NCBI RefSeq assembly: GCF_016906535.1
Contig: NC_057376.1
Coordinates: 558,001 to 622,000 of the forward strand
Source: Rhizoctonia solani
Taxonomy: Eukaryota > Basidiomycota > Agaricomycetes > Cantharellales > Ceratobasidiaceae
DNA: 64,000 nucleotides
Direction of reading: 5' to 3'
Position 1 is the stretch's first letter. Each line of letters starts with the position of its first letter. The notes beneath the pieces were generated by a model. That model was not told the origin of the DNA, ran no database searches, and worked only from the letters and a program-made list of their open reading frames with translations. Position numbers and translations under genes: made by a program. Below are positions 46,601 to 60,148 of the stretch, piece by piece.

Positions 46601-48156
46601 ATAACGCACAAGTGATTGCCGATGCTAAATGAGCTAGCGTCGGGATCAAGCGGGCGAGCAACCCCAAGTTGATTGGTCACTCTAGCTGGAATTTGGTCGA
46701 TGACCGTGATGTATTTGCCACTGACAAGGGGGGAACAGATTTCAGGGACGTTGCCCGAAAGGAAACCAACTCGACGAGAAGGGGGGGTTACTTCTTGTGT
46801 CCCCCGGTTATTCCAGCCCTGGTTGCGTCTATTTGCCGGACTAGCGATTACAGTGCCACGCATAATTGTATGGAATTACACATCTCGCGTGTTCAATAGC
46901 TGTTATGACGATTCTTTTTAGTACTTGGGCAGGATTGAAATTGAGTACTATGGTAATATGTATTGTGGGGTACAGTTGCGGTCATTGTTCGTCGGAGGTC
47001 CGGCCTCGGCAACTTGACTGGTGAGTGATGTATTATATAAGCTAAGCGCCCGGTCGCTTAGAACAGATCCATGCGCCAGAGTTGACAGGCAAGCTGGACA
47101 GTTTCACGCATGTATATTATCTGTCCTATAAACTCCAATTGAGTCACCCAACATGAGGGTGTACCGTCTGTACGGATTTTATGTGACACGCGAAGAAAGG
47201 CACATGCCAATGAAGTGGTCTCGATGGTGGCTATGCCGATCGGGAGGGGGTGACGTCAAGCGGGGAAGAGACCAAATACAAGTGCTATTAGTAGAAAGGC
47301 CGATTACGAATGGTATAAAGAGGATGAATTTAGCTCTGTTGTTAATGCTGTAAGTAGTAGGTTAGGTGCGGTGTTTGTTCCCTTATGTTCGGGCGGCAAG
47401 TGAGGTGGAAAGTAGAAACGACAATCAGTCCGGATGTGCTTGGTACAAATTGATCACGGCCCTGGATGAGAGGGTTAGGAAAGGCCGAGTTATGTTACCG
47501 GGAAGATCAGAGGCTCCGCCGGTCGGGTGGTTGTCAGCGCGTAAAGCTTCGGATATGAAGACCTTGGAATGAGTTTGACAGCCAAGGATTTGAGCCAAGG
47601 GCAAGCCATAGACGCGAGGAGAAACTGAAACCGAGCGTTTGGGCCGAGGGGGGGGACTCTGGCCGGGGTGGTATTGAGGCGAGGGCCGAGCGCATTTGGA
47701 ATAAACAAGCAGGAGGGATACCTAGCAAAGGGGAGCTGATGGGTGAGGGGAAGCAACTGAGCTGGATCGGCCGGGTACCAAGTGTAGGGTTTGAATGCCG
47801 GGACGTGCAGGTCGGAGGCGGGCAGGCGACAAGAGATATAATGGGGTGGACTGGGAGGCCAAAAACCCCACTTTCGTTGCTGCTGCTGGCGCATATACCT
47901 ACGTGGCATTCGGCGCCGAGGATTCGATTGTGCTGATTGCTTGTGCTGACTGATCTTATACGATATAGGTGAGTAATTCGACGTCATCTGCGAAACACCA
48001 AACTTAAAAAAAAAAGTAGAGAACGAAACAGCACGCCCCAGCCCTCAGCAGATACGACGAACTAAGTTTCCCCTGAAATATTAATCTTACTAGCCCTGGT
48101 CGGATACTAGGATCGCTAGAGTCAGACATTACCCTGCATCTGCAATCAATATCAAT
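43608..48156. other. Gene-poor 4.5-kb interval
   Basis: No frame shows conserved motifs and no transposon ends were recognised. Minor items are a G-run near 46051-46069, a TA-rich tract near 44880, and a purine-rich stretch (47150-47900) leading into the CSL gene. The purine-rich stretch may be a long 5' leader or upstream regulatory DNA. The interval could hold non-coding RNA or decayed elements that I cannot identify. Confidence 0.45.
46051..46069 (+). repeat. G-run (five G, AA, twelve G)
   Basis: GGGGGAA followed by twelve G. It could form G-quadruplex-like structure or simply be a homopolymer of unreliable length. Confidence 0.55.
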
Positions 48157-51132
48157 ATGATCCAGACCGATATGCCATTTGTCGGCGTCCCGGCTGGGCC
48201 CGGCGGAACGGCATTTGGGTCCGACTATGGGAGCGGCACTCTTGAATGGGACCTCGACCTGTTCACTCCCCACTCGAGCGCCGTCGACCCCCGCGCCATG
48301 TCACTTGACTATTCGACACACTCTGATATTGACCATGCGCTGCAAGCGCTGCACGCTGCGAATGCGGCACCGGCGGAAGCTACTGCAGACGACGGCGAGT
48401 ACCACGAAGGGGGGTACTTGTACGCTGCGCCTGGCGACTCATTCAACCCCCGCTTCAGGGCCGACTCTGTGTCGTCTGCCCACTCGCTCGACATGCTGGG
48501 CGACTATCTGTACGACAGCACACCGCAGTACTCGACACCGCAGTACTCTGAAGACTCGATGTCCCCGGATGGCGGGCCGTCGTTTGATCTGATGAGCGCA
48601 CTCTCGGCCTTGTCTGCGCCCGATGCTGTGCCCGACTACGCAGCCTCGCCATTCCACGGATCTCCCCAGCCGTTCTCGGCCTCGTCGCCGTTCCTGGTGC
48701 CGACGACGAGCGGAACGGTGTCGCCGACAGCGATCTCGAAGCCGCAGTACGGAGAGCTCGATGACCTCGTGGGCTCGTTTAATTTCCAGCAGCAATTTCC
48801 GTTCATGGAGCCAGCTGCCCCCCGCGGCATCGTCCGTCGCGATGGCTTCCCGATCCGTCAGCCCGAGCCAGTAGCGCCCCTCTCGGTCGACAGCACTCTC
48901 TCCAGACTAAAGTTGGAACAATTCCCTGCTCCGGAAGCGTCGGCCGACCTCCAGTCGTTTATCCGGTGAGTCCGTTTCCACATCCATCGATCCTAGCTTA
49001 TGCGCCCCAGACCCTATCTCGACCAATACATCAATTCCCGCAATCGCATGGCCATGGGCGAGCGCAGCATCATTGTCATGTCCTCCAAGGTCGCTCAAAA
49101 GTCATACGGCAGCGAGAAGAGGTGTGTTTTCTATTCATTTATTTCTTCATTTCATTTCATCTCACACGTCATTAGGTTCCTCTGCCCTCCCCCCACAGCC
49201 ATCCTCATCGGCAACCAGTGGTGGTCCGAGAGTCGACATGGCGACGAGACAAAGCTCGCTGCCCCCAGGATCGTCATCTCGATGAGCGGTGAGGCTCCCC
49301 CCCAGGAGAGCTCCATTGAATGGAACACCACCTCGGGCAAGCCATTCGACGTCAATGAGCCCTTTTCCGACGACACTACTCATATCGGTCGCTCCATTGG
49401 CAAGCACTTGTTTATTTCCACCGACGACCAGGAGCGCAAGAAAAAAGTCGAGGCCCTCGTCAAGATCACCGCCCCAGCCGAAGACGGCGAGCCCGAGCGC
49501 GTGATTGGCACTTTCCCCTCCCGCCCCATCCAAGTCATCAGCAAGCCCAGCAAAAAGCGCCAGAGCGCAAAGAACTTGGAACGTAAGTCATTAATCTTGT
49601 GGCGTCGCTCTCACGCGCGCCGATCAATCGCATCGGGATCGTATACTCATATGATCGTCGTCTTCTAGTCTGCGTCAACCATGGATCGACAATCTCCCTC
49701 TTCCACCGTCTCCGTGCCCAGACCGTTTCTACAAAATACCTCTGTGTTTCCGGCTCCGGTGCCTCTTTCAAGGGTTCCGATGGTGCTCCTTTGCCTGGCA
49801 TTGACCCCAGGCAGCGCGGCACCACTCCTTCGTTTGTCGCAAGGACAGGCCAGTGGGGTGAGTAATCTACCTTGATCGATGAAATCGAGTACTTATTCGG
49901 CCCCCCTCAGACTCCTTTATTATGTACATCGTCGATGTCAATAAGCCCACAAGCGGACATGACACTCCTCCCCCTCCCCCTCCTCATCCCGACTACCCCT
50001 CGCCCCCAGCCAACGCGATCCCGTACTCGGCCAACGGCGCACCCATTCCGATTTACTACAACCAGACCGTTGTGCTCCAATGCTTGATCTCGGGTGTCGT
50101 TTCCCCAGTGTTGATCATCCGCAAGGTCGAAAAGACCACCATCGCAGTCGGTGGTGGTCTCCAAGACGGTGCCAAGGGTGTTCCCGACCAATACTGCGCT
50201 CCCGGTGAAGTGTGCGGAGACCCAGTCTCGCAACTTCACAAGGTTGCCCTCGAGGTCTACGAGCCCAACAAGGGCGCACCTGAACCGGGCACCCCGGGCG
50301 TCTCGGGCCCCTTCCTCTCGTGCATGGGTGAAAAGGTCAACACCTACCGCCCAGTCGAGGGACGCCAATGGCATGGTCACCCGACCGGATCTTCTCCCGG
50401 ATCTCACCCGCCTAGCCTCCCCGATTCACCCGTGCTTTCGCCTTCGACGAGCAGCTCCGAGTACCTCTACACTGGATCGAGCAGCGGTGCAACGACCCCC
50501 GACTACCCACCTCCAACGACGGAGGCCGCGTCAGACGCATGCACAAACGCCACTCGATCTCGGGATCCTTCACCACCAAGCCGATCCCCAAGAACCGACG
50601 ACGCATGAACTCGGTTGGCGGCGGTGCGGCCGGAGCAGGTGGCAGACCCGAAAAGGAGCTCTCGTCCGGTGCCCTCTGGAGCGTCGACACGAGCGAGACC
50701 GCGGTTTGGACGATCGTCGGAACCGACCAAGTGCGATACAACTTTTTCGTACCGCCTACATTGTACGACTCTCCAATCTCGTCGTTTTCGGGTGTTCCCT
50801 CGAAACCGATCACGCCCTTCCCGGGCTTGGTCAAGTACCTTGCTCCCGACCGTGCGGCCGAGGTCCCGAAGCCGAATTGCGCCGCTGCGCGAGCTGCCAT
50901 GTCCAAGCCCAACCCACACGCGGGCAAACAGCTCACTCTGTACGGCGAGAACTTGAAAGCCCATCCTATGATGGTCTACTTTGGGACCGAACCGAGCCCG
51001 AGTGTCGAAGTGAGGTGTAACGAGGTCATGGCGTGTCTACCCCCCGCCGGGGATAACGGCGGACGAAAACGGCCGATCGTGTTGGTCAGGAGCGATGGAG
51101 TGGTGTTCCCTACTGGTGTCATGTACCCATGA
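48157..51132 (+). CDS. CSL (RBP-Jk/Su(H)/LAG-1) family transcription factor
   Basis: DNA-binding regulator related to metazoan CSL and fission yeast Cbf11/Cbf12; fungi have the family but no Notch. An N-terminal ~270-residue acidic Ser/Pro/Tyr-rich region precedes the conserved core: YLDQYINSRNRMAMGERSII, VMSSKVAQKSYGSEKR|FLCPPPTAILIG, then LCVNHGSTISLFHRLRAQTV, STKYLCVSGSGASF (beta-trefoil and RHR-like parts), NQTVVLQCLISGVVSPVLII and the C-terminal immunoglobulin-like part KQLTLYGENLKAHPMMVYFG. Long Pro/Ser-rich loops interrupt the BTD, as in fungal members. The frame breaks by one base at about 50513 (PPP|NDGGRVRRMHKRHSISG): one more C would join the frames. High GC3 compared with neighbours. 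Confidence 0.9.
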
Positions 51133-53509
51133 TCCTGTTCTTCTCTCTTTCTCTCTTTCTCTCTCCTATGCGTGTATTGTTTTGGTGCTATTATTCCTTT
51201 ATGTTGCTCATTTCCCGTGTTTGCAAAATAGGCGGTATGATATGGTGTATTGTATTCATCATGACCTGGTCCCTACACTGTTTTCTCCTTTTTTTCTTTT
51301 TGTTTCTTTTGACATGTTGCATTGTGGTCTATCAGTCATCCGTGTGTGTGCTTTATATTTCGATTCCTGATTATTTGTGGATGTATTGTGTGTAGTATAG
51401 ATGAAACAAAACAAGAGCATTTTTACTCTACACATTGGTGTGCGATCCTCAGCAAAGTTTGAGTGTCTTGATCAGGGTAAGGTGGATGGGCTGGCCCATG
51501 GGGGCTGGGCGGGCTAGAGCAATTAGCGGTGAGAGGCCGGGCGGCATACTACCGCAAACTAGCAATCTCTCATCTACTTGGTCCGCGCAAACCCCGCAAA
51601 AAAAATGTTTCTAAATTCCTGGATCTCGCTCGCTCCTCCCGCGCGCATATTCGAGCTCCAAAAGTCCACCTGCCGCGATGAAACTGAGAAAATCACTGTC
51701 TGCGCCAATGTGTGTATGTTACGCGCGTAGCGGAATATTCAGGAATTCTTTATACCATACGGGGGAAACGTGACCCCAAGGATTGCAAGACCGAAGGGAG
51801 GGAGGGACCTACATTCCGGATGGATTTCAAGTTCCCGATTAAAGGGAGTGATGGATGTAAATTGAGGATAATTTGGGGGGGTCTTTACGGCTGCGCGATA
51901 TCCATTAATATTGATTTGACTGTCCAAGGCTGCCATTTCTGCGATTTTGCATTTTATCGGTGCACCCGGATGGGAGCCATGACTCGCCAAGGTCGGCAGA
52001 AACGGAACTATCAACGTGGTATGGATGGACAAGTGGAATATGGTGGTCTGCAGCATACTTGGAACGTGTGGTTCTGGTATGGATGGTACGCTTACATATC
52101 CCATGCTTGGCGCATATTCTTGCTTCAAAGTTTATGCCAAGTCGCTACGTTCTTAGTTTACGATAACTCAAAGCCACAGAGCAACCGACGCCGCCAAGCC
52201 CCCGCAATTGTACCGACCAAACCGTCTGCCCCCCTCCTCCCCTTCCCCTCAAATTGACACAACATGGCTTCTTTCGCGAGTGACCCAGTTACTCCGGCTT
52301 GGTCGAAGATAGAAGACATAATGACTGGAGCAATCGGGTGGGGTGATCCGTATGGACCCGTACGAATGGTGCACATGTTCAACCGTATGTGTTAGCGAGG
52401 GGGCGACCCTCGGGGCGACCGCGATTGTGTACTGTACTGTACTGCTGGGCGATGTAAATCAACCGATCGCGAGTTCTCCCTTGTTTCTCCGTAAATTCTT
52501 GACCCTGCATTGGCCGAGTGTGTTGCTTGGTCTCTGCCGCTCTTGGGATCCTTTCTTCTATATGCGAGAGGCTTTACCAAGAGATCAGCGCGTACGTTAT
52601 GGTTTTAGAATGCCTCCCAGATGGGGGTTGAGACGGGGTGGCGGGTTCGGAATTAGTAGGATGTATGCGTCGGATCGGCATACTAACTGGATGTCAATGT
52701 GTGCTGCCATTTAGATCACTGGGATCATAAAGTATCGACTATGCACATGCTACAGCTCCAAACTGTGATTGCTGATACGAATTAACTTGATTGGTATGAA
52801 TCGATCTAAAATTGGTACACTGCTGCACCAGTGGTTCGCACATGTGTTGTATAGAGAGAGAAGGAAAGAATGCGGAGTAAAGTGGTGCATAGTTGATAAA
52901 AAAGTCTAGCCAAGAACGAGTTTTTCCACGCGTGTGTTAACACGTTGGTACAAATTTCAGGCCCGGATCGTCAAAGTTTAGCGACTGGCAGGGTAACTCG
53001 GATTGCGTTCTGTAAGCTCCTGGTAAATGCTCCCAAGGTGTGTCAAACCTTGTACTTGAACAAGGAATTCTGTGTTTGTGGATCGGATACTCTGTGGGTT
53101 TCGAGAAACTGGAGCTGGAGACGCGAGCGCTTTCCGGAACACGTACACATGTCGTTACAACATCACTCGAGGCCGTTGGTTTGCTCATGTTTTGTTGATC
53201 TAAGCTCGGCGCCTAGTGTCAATTAACACGTGCATATACCACTTCATCAACTTTCCATTTCATCTAGGGAGACTATCGTGCTCATAGGCGACTTGTGGTT
53301 GGTGCGGCCGTGATTTTATTCTGGGGGAGTGCAAAACTCGGCGTAGCACCTATCTTTAATAAGATTAATCGACCAGCCCAGACACGCGCGAAAGCACTAA
53401 TTCAACAATACTCTCAAGTGTCACTTTGTGTTTGGTGTTTTCTAGTTGTTACACAGGACAATCACATCCACTACTAGGCGTAGGTTTTTAAATACTAGGG
53501 ACCTTGCCT
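51133..53509. other. Intergenic, no confident gene
   Basis: Starts with the pyrimidine-rich 3' flank of the CSL gene. Open frames at 51712-52257 and around 52264-52713 (MASFASDPVTPAWSKIEDIM...) have no recognised motif. The latter could be a small spliced gene, with a GTATGT at about 52384 and a C-terminal block DPFFYMREALPRDQRVRYGF, but exon joining is not convincing. Short ACTGT repeats occur at about 52430-52442. Confidence 0.4.
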
Positions 53510-54260
53510 ATGTCGCAGTCCGGTTCTCTCGCGCTCAGCTCATGGATACCCGACTTGGTTACGCCTCACCCCAATTCTTGGGTCGCATTCATTGCTTCAA
53601 TGTAAGTTACAATTGTGCCAACTTGTTCAAAGTAAATACGGACAGACTTACTTTGTATCAGATTTCGCGTTATGGCATATATGATCCTTGCACCGATAAT
53701 TATCCTCACCATCACGGTTAGTGACGTATTGTCGATATCGTTTGAATGACAGCATGAATAAAACGAAAAACGAACAGGATATTGCTGCATGGGCAATTGC
53801 ACGCACTCTAGGAGCAAGTTTAGATAGCGATTCTAATACGACCCAGAAACCAAAAGAGGCTCGCCTTGATCACATTGTGCAACCGGCCACCAAAACCGGC
53901 GAACGAGCCGAAATCGCAAAAGTAGATCTGGTACCCCAACTTGAATTACCTCACTCGCCCTCCACTTTTGCCACAGATTTGCGGTTTACGACCCCCGGGG
54001 AAGCCAACTACGAACTCTCGGGGTTATTCTCGCCACCTATTTCACGTGCCGGCTCACCGGGTATATCACTGTCATCTCATCGACTGAGGTCTTTCAGCAC
54101 GAGCTTGTCTGCTGCGGGATCAGATAGTGAAGGTGCTATCGGCGAAGGGAGAATAAATAAGAGGCACGGTTTAGGCATGACGCCCATGGATGACGGGTTG
54201 CGCGCTTCGAATGGGGACATGACCAGGCGGCGAGCAGCCCGAAGTTCATCTGAATCATGA
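53510..54260 (+). CDS. Single-pass membrane protein with Ser-rich cytosolic tail, unknown function
   Basis: Three exons (53510-53601, 53662-53716, 53778-54260) with consistent phases give 209 residues. MSQSGSLALSSWIPDLVTPH is followed by one hydrophobic span assembled across two introns (WVAFIASIFRVMAYMILAPI then IILTIT), continuing DIAAWAIARTLG. The tail is hydrophilic with Ser/Thr-Pro sites (SPPISRAGSPGISLSSHRLR) and ends in Arg-Ser clusters (RRRAARSSSES). No signal peptidase site is evident. I do not recognise the family; tail-type suggests phosphorylation. The consistent splicing to form one clean membrane span is the main support. Confidence 0.68.
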
Positions 54261-54383
54261 TCACATTTATGCGAATGAATTCATGTTACAATGTATTTTA
54301 TGTGAGGCAAAGGAGGAACGCAGTTCTAAATCAAAATAGTACAATATGGCTAATTACACTGTCCAAAAATAATACGAATAGCA

Positions 54384-56185
<1,802 letters not shown>

Positions 56186-56269
56186 GAGCGGTGAGAGTCG
56201 CAGTTTAAGTCAGAAAAATCGTGATTCAAAGACCCAGATACTTGTTGCCACGAGTGAAAGCTGTGACGG

Positions 56270-56277
56270 TCACGTGA
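56270..56277. promoter_or_regulatory. ESA1: TCACGTGA palindrome upstream of ESA1
   Basis: Perfect octamer 85 bp upstream of the ESA1 start, inside the short spacer to the RAD23-like gene. Confidence 0.42.
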
Positions 56278-56373
56278 TTGATTTGAGGCTCATTATCATT
56301 TCACACACGCATATATGCATAGGCACGGAAGATAAAGGCGTGGTGACAAACACGGGAAACTTCAATGGCAATA

Positions 56374-57816
56374 TCACCGCCCTCCCGCGAGATACATTAA
56401 TGTTTGTAACTCGCTTCTATCTGAAAAAAGATATGCTGAGATGTCATTTTCTTCTGGAAAATCGGCTTCAAGCTGGAAGAGGCTACATGATTAACCGGGA
56501 ACGAAAGCCAGTATTATGAGAAACATACCCTTTTGAGCACCTCTTTCTCTTCTTTTGTGAAATCGGCGCCATAGTGTATTCTCCCCAGACGATTATCTGG
56601 GCCGAAGATCATGGTAAATCTTTCTGGATCCGTCATCATAAGGGTCATCATAAGCGATGCAACTTGCGGTTTTGATTGAATAAGTTCCTCAATGAGACAA
56701 TGTACAATATCGGGATGCATGTGAGCATGATCGCAAATCAGTTGTACGAGGGAATCGCTTTGAAGGGACTCGATAGTAACACGACCTCCCTCAGGACCAA
56801 TGCTGGGTGGACGCGTATTGACGGTAGTAGGTGCCCTAAGTTCCTCAGGCATGGTTCCTTCAGCCAGCTCTGCGTGACCATCAGAACTTGGGAATGCTAG
56901 CTCACATTTAGTCGGGCTAAAGCGCTCATCGGGATCCTTGGGATCTGTCTCTCGAATATGACCTGGTAATTCTGTGGGCTGTGGCCTACAGATAATGAAA
57001 CCGCCGCTGGGAATATCGTATCCAGAAAATGGGTCGGACGACGTAAACGAGCCCCCGCGAGCCCCCTACTAAAGACCTTAGCACACTCTCCACATTTAAA
57101 TACAAGAACTCACGGTTGCGGCGCGTTTGGCGGCGCGTTCGCTGTCTCGAAAACTAGCTCTTAAAGCCTGCACTAGCTCATCTTGGTCAGAGCTCATGTA
57201 TACCAAATCCTTGACTATTTGTTGAGGTGTTGCACGCGCAGTAAAGGAGCCAGTGTAACCAGAGCCTTTGATGCCATGTGGTGATGTATGTATCTGTTGT
57301 ATCTCATCACTTTTACTATCAATTCCACCCTCACGCGGATGTTCGGGCGCGTTCAATGTCGGCAGAGAAGCGGTCGGTTCGGAGGTAGCACTCGTATTGG
57401 CTTGCGCAGAGACAAATTCATGCGTCTTTGACCAAACAAATCAATTTAATCAACAGTGTGTGCTCGTAGTCGACGGACTTACTTGTAACAGCTGAATGAA
57501 GATCCAGTGATTCTCCTTGAGGTTCAGGGACTCAATGGTTTTTTGATCATCGGCCAGCGTTCTTCCTGTTGAATACACCTATGGATAAAAAATGCTGTGT
57601 AAGTAACTTATAAGGCTCACCCGCGTACAAGAGCTTCAAAATGTTCGCTCGGTGTTCTGCCAGGATCCCAACCTTTTCCCTAAGGTTAAGGATGGTGTCC
57701 TGGGGATCTATATCGACCTCAAAGGTTTTTTGCTATGTGTATGGACAATTATAACGTACTGCAGACATTGTGACAGGCTTACAACATACCTCGGGTGTCC
57801 TTAATCTAATCTTCAT
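56374..57816 (-). CDS. Diverged RAD23 paralog (UBL-UBA-XPCB-UBA layout)
   Basis: Starts at 57816 with MKIRLRTPE, like the neighbouring RAD23 (MKITFKTLQ). A ubiquitin-like domain follows: FEVDIDPQDTILNLREKVGI, then NILKLLYAG and TLADDQKTIESLNLKENH. Next come a UBA1 counterpart (QQIVKDLVYMSSDQDELVQA, LRASFRDSERAAKRAA), an XPC-binding-like helical block (SLVQLICDHAHMHPDIVHCL, IEELIQSKPQVASLM), and a C-terminal stretch LEADFPEENDISAYLFSDRS ending MYLAGGR at 56374. The last stretch aligns with UBA2 of RAD23 but has lost the MGF/LGF-type loop. A proteasome-shuttle-derived function is inferred; the loss of UBA2 identity may make it short-lived or regulatory. Spacing to ESA1 is only about 190 bp. Confidence 0.78.
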
Positions 57817-58446
57817 AGTAGACTAATAGGGGGGTATGTGGTTGAGACAGGTACGTGTAGGGTGGGTGGGCACACTTGAGCTTCCAAATGCCAACAACTC
57901 GGAGTAGGCTATTTATCGAGGGTAATGGTCGTTGAGCATTGGGAACGACTACGTTCGCCACTAGCTAAGAGAATTTAAGTCAGTTGAATGCACAATATAC
58001 TCGTGGTGGCGCTAATCAGAGAGCGCCTGTCAACGGGGCAGAGGGTCGCGAGACAGTTGCCAATCACTACACGCTGACACGGGCATACTTGTCTATAACA
58101 TGTCCTGAGCACAATTCAAAAGGCAGCTGGTACTGAATATTATGGACTCGGAGAGTTAGATTACAAAGACTTCAGTAATCACCTACCTAACGATAAGGCC
58201 AAATTCAGACGCCCAATCGATATCGTGCGTGTATGCGCCAACTTAGCGCTTGTGCGGGGCAAAGATGGAGCGATCAGGCATGGGGTTTAAGCCGTTTCTA
58301 CTTCAAATGGTGCTGGGCATATTCTATTGCAAGATATAACTGGAAATATTCTGGTCTCTAAAAAGCTGCATCGGATCGTATTCATAAAATAGGTAATTTG
58401 GTGGAACACGGGTAGAGACTAGTAAGCGACAAAGGGCAAGGCGCGT
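57817..58446. other. Spacer between the two RAD23-type genes
   Basis: Promoter of the diverged paralog and 3' flank of RAD23; no coding signal recognised. Confidence 0.5.
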
Positions 58447-60025
58447 TTAATTAAAGCCATTCTCAAACAAGTAATTTGCTGCCAACTCCTCGTTCTTGTC
58501 GCAAGTGAAATAAGCCTCTATCGCTAACTGGCGAGGGAAACCGAGAGCCTCGAGCTAATCAGGAACTATGAGTATTTACCTGTTGAAGCACAGGATTAAC
58601 GTACCCTTGCGATTGCCTCGGCCTCTTCCTGCGTAATATTGATAACATGGGCACCCGGGGGAATTCCTCCGCCTTCACCATCGCCATCGTCGTCCTGGTC
58701 GTCTCCACCAAGTCCTCCTAAGATTTGGTAGAGGAGTTCGGGGTTTGACGTAAGCTGTTGGGCAATCGCAGGGTTAGATTGGGCAAGTTGCTGGATCAAA
58801 GGCTGGAGGAGAGCTGGGTTTTCACGAATGGCACCCAAAGTGTTCTGGAACATCGGGCTATTTTGCAGACTCTCCAGTGCTGCAGGGTTGATACCTGCGC
58901 CACCGCCCGCGCCCTCCCCAGCATCTGCACCAGCCCCAGTAGATGGGTTACCACCAGATTGGGCAGCCGCCTAGAACACGTAATAGTACAATTAGTTCCA
59001 TAGATCTCCAAGGGTGTCTCTAAGCTTACCTGAGCGAACAGGTTCAGTGGGCCGGATGCTCCACCTCCTGTCCCAGAAGTTGTAGTAGGACGCGCGGCAG
59101 GTGCGGCGGCTGGGGTGGTAGGAGCAGCAGGAGCCGGGTTGGATGCAGCTGGTGTGGCTGCTGGGCCGCCGGATGCAGGTGGTGCGGTTTCAGCCAATAA
59201 ATGTTCGGGAATGCCCTATTCAGGATATGAATATTGGGATAATTTTACGACCGAGGCGACTTACGGTGAGAAGATATTCAACTGCCCGGTCAGGGTTGTT
59301 GAAGCTTGCTCTCAATGCACGCATAATTTGTTCTCGTTCAAAGCCCATGCCCATCATGTTTTCGATAGCAGAATTGAGAGCACCACCTGCAACGAACGAG
59401 CTAGTATCCCCAAAGGCTCCCTGTGGCTCTTGTGCAGCAGGAGCAGGGGCAGGAGTTGATGTAGCGGGGGCAGGTGATTCAGTAGCCGGAGTCATAGTAA
59501 CATCTCCAGATGGTGCGGCGGGTGCTGGAACAGGAGCTGGTGCGGGGGTTGAAGCTGCCGGGGTCGAGGGCACAGGGGCAGCCACTGGGGCCGCAGCCGG
59601 GGCGGCGCTGGTCGAAGCTGCCGGAGTGGCTTTGGGCTTTTTTTGGCTGAGGTGAATTTTTGTGTACTGGTTTAACGTGGCTCAGCTTACTTTCGAAACC
59701 ATGACCACCAAGAAATCTTTCTCCTTAATGCCCAGCGATTCGACTGATTTATCGTCGCTCAAGATCTTACCTTTTTAATGGCCCAAGTAAGTAGGAAGCA
59801 CGCACAAAATAATCAACCGACATACCGGAATAGATCAGCTTCTGTTGTTCGACTTGGTGGCCTTGAGCATCTTTGATTTTCTCTTTCAATTGCAGGACCG
59901 TATCGGAGGGCTCCGCATCGATTTGAAACTGCTTTTGCTGTAAAATGAAGTTAGATTGAACATTCGTTTGAGTCCTAAATTAAACCTTTCAAACTTACTT
60001 GCAGAGTCTTGAACGTGATCTTCAT
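58447..60025 (-). CDS. RAD23: RAD23 ubiquitin receptor / nucleotide-excision repair factor
   Basis: Shuttles ubiquitylated proteins to the proteasome and stabilises the XPC/Rad4 damage sensor. Start at 60025, [12 protein letters not shown] domain with [18 protein letters not shown] and KLIYSG...[12 protein letters not shown] (to about 59700). Ala/Pro linker. UBA1 with [33 protein letters not shown] (59260-59420). Second Ala/Pro linker. XPC-binding domain with [20 protein letters not shown] and SNPAIAQQL. Acidic stretch [18 protein letters not shown]2 [20 protein letters not shown] ending ENGFN (stop 58447). All four domains are complete. It is divergent from ATP synthase delta with 123 bp between starts. 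Confidence 0.94.
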
Positions 60026-60148
60026 AGTGGCTGGAGATGGTAATAGGGAGGATGTACGCGTCCTCCCCAAGCGCCATAATCCGTGGACGTCATCTGAATA
60101 TCACGTGAACAATTTGAGGCTTTCCCACTGCTTTTCTCTGTGCTCGCA
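60026..60148. promoter_or_regulatory. Bidirectional RAD23 / ATP synthase delta promoter
   Basis: Only 123 bp separate the two start codons. TCACGTGA is at 60101-60108 near the middle, and TGGACGTCAT lies at about 60084-60093. No TATA box is evident. Confidence 0.55.

Noticed and set aside
47490..47987. 165-codon minus-strand open frame
   Set aside because: Mirror of a purine-rich + strand stretch; low-complexity Pro/Arg/Leu composition and no motif.
51712..52257. 181-codon + strand open frame
   Set aside because: No domain, odd Trp/Tyr/Cys composition, no splice or promoter context; judged chance.
52264..52713. Possible small spliced gene starting MASFASDPVTP
   Set aside because: A GTATGT donor exists but no convincing acceptor joins it to the later block; left as intergenic.
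53240..53460. Frame encoding VVGAAVILFWGSAKLGVAPI as a membrane gene
   Set aside because: No upstream start or splice partner; the supported gene begins at 53510.
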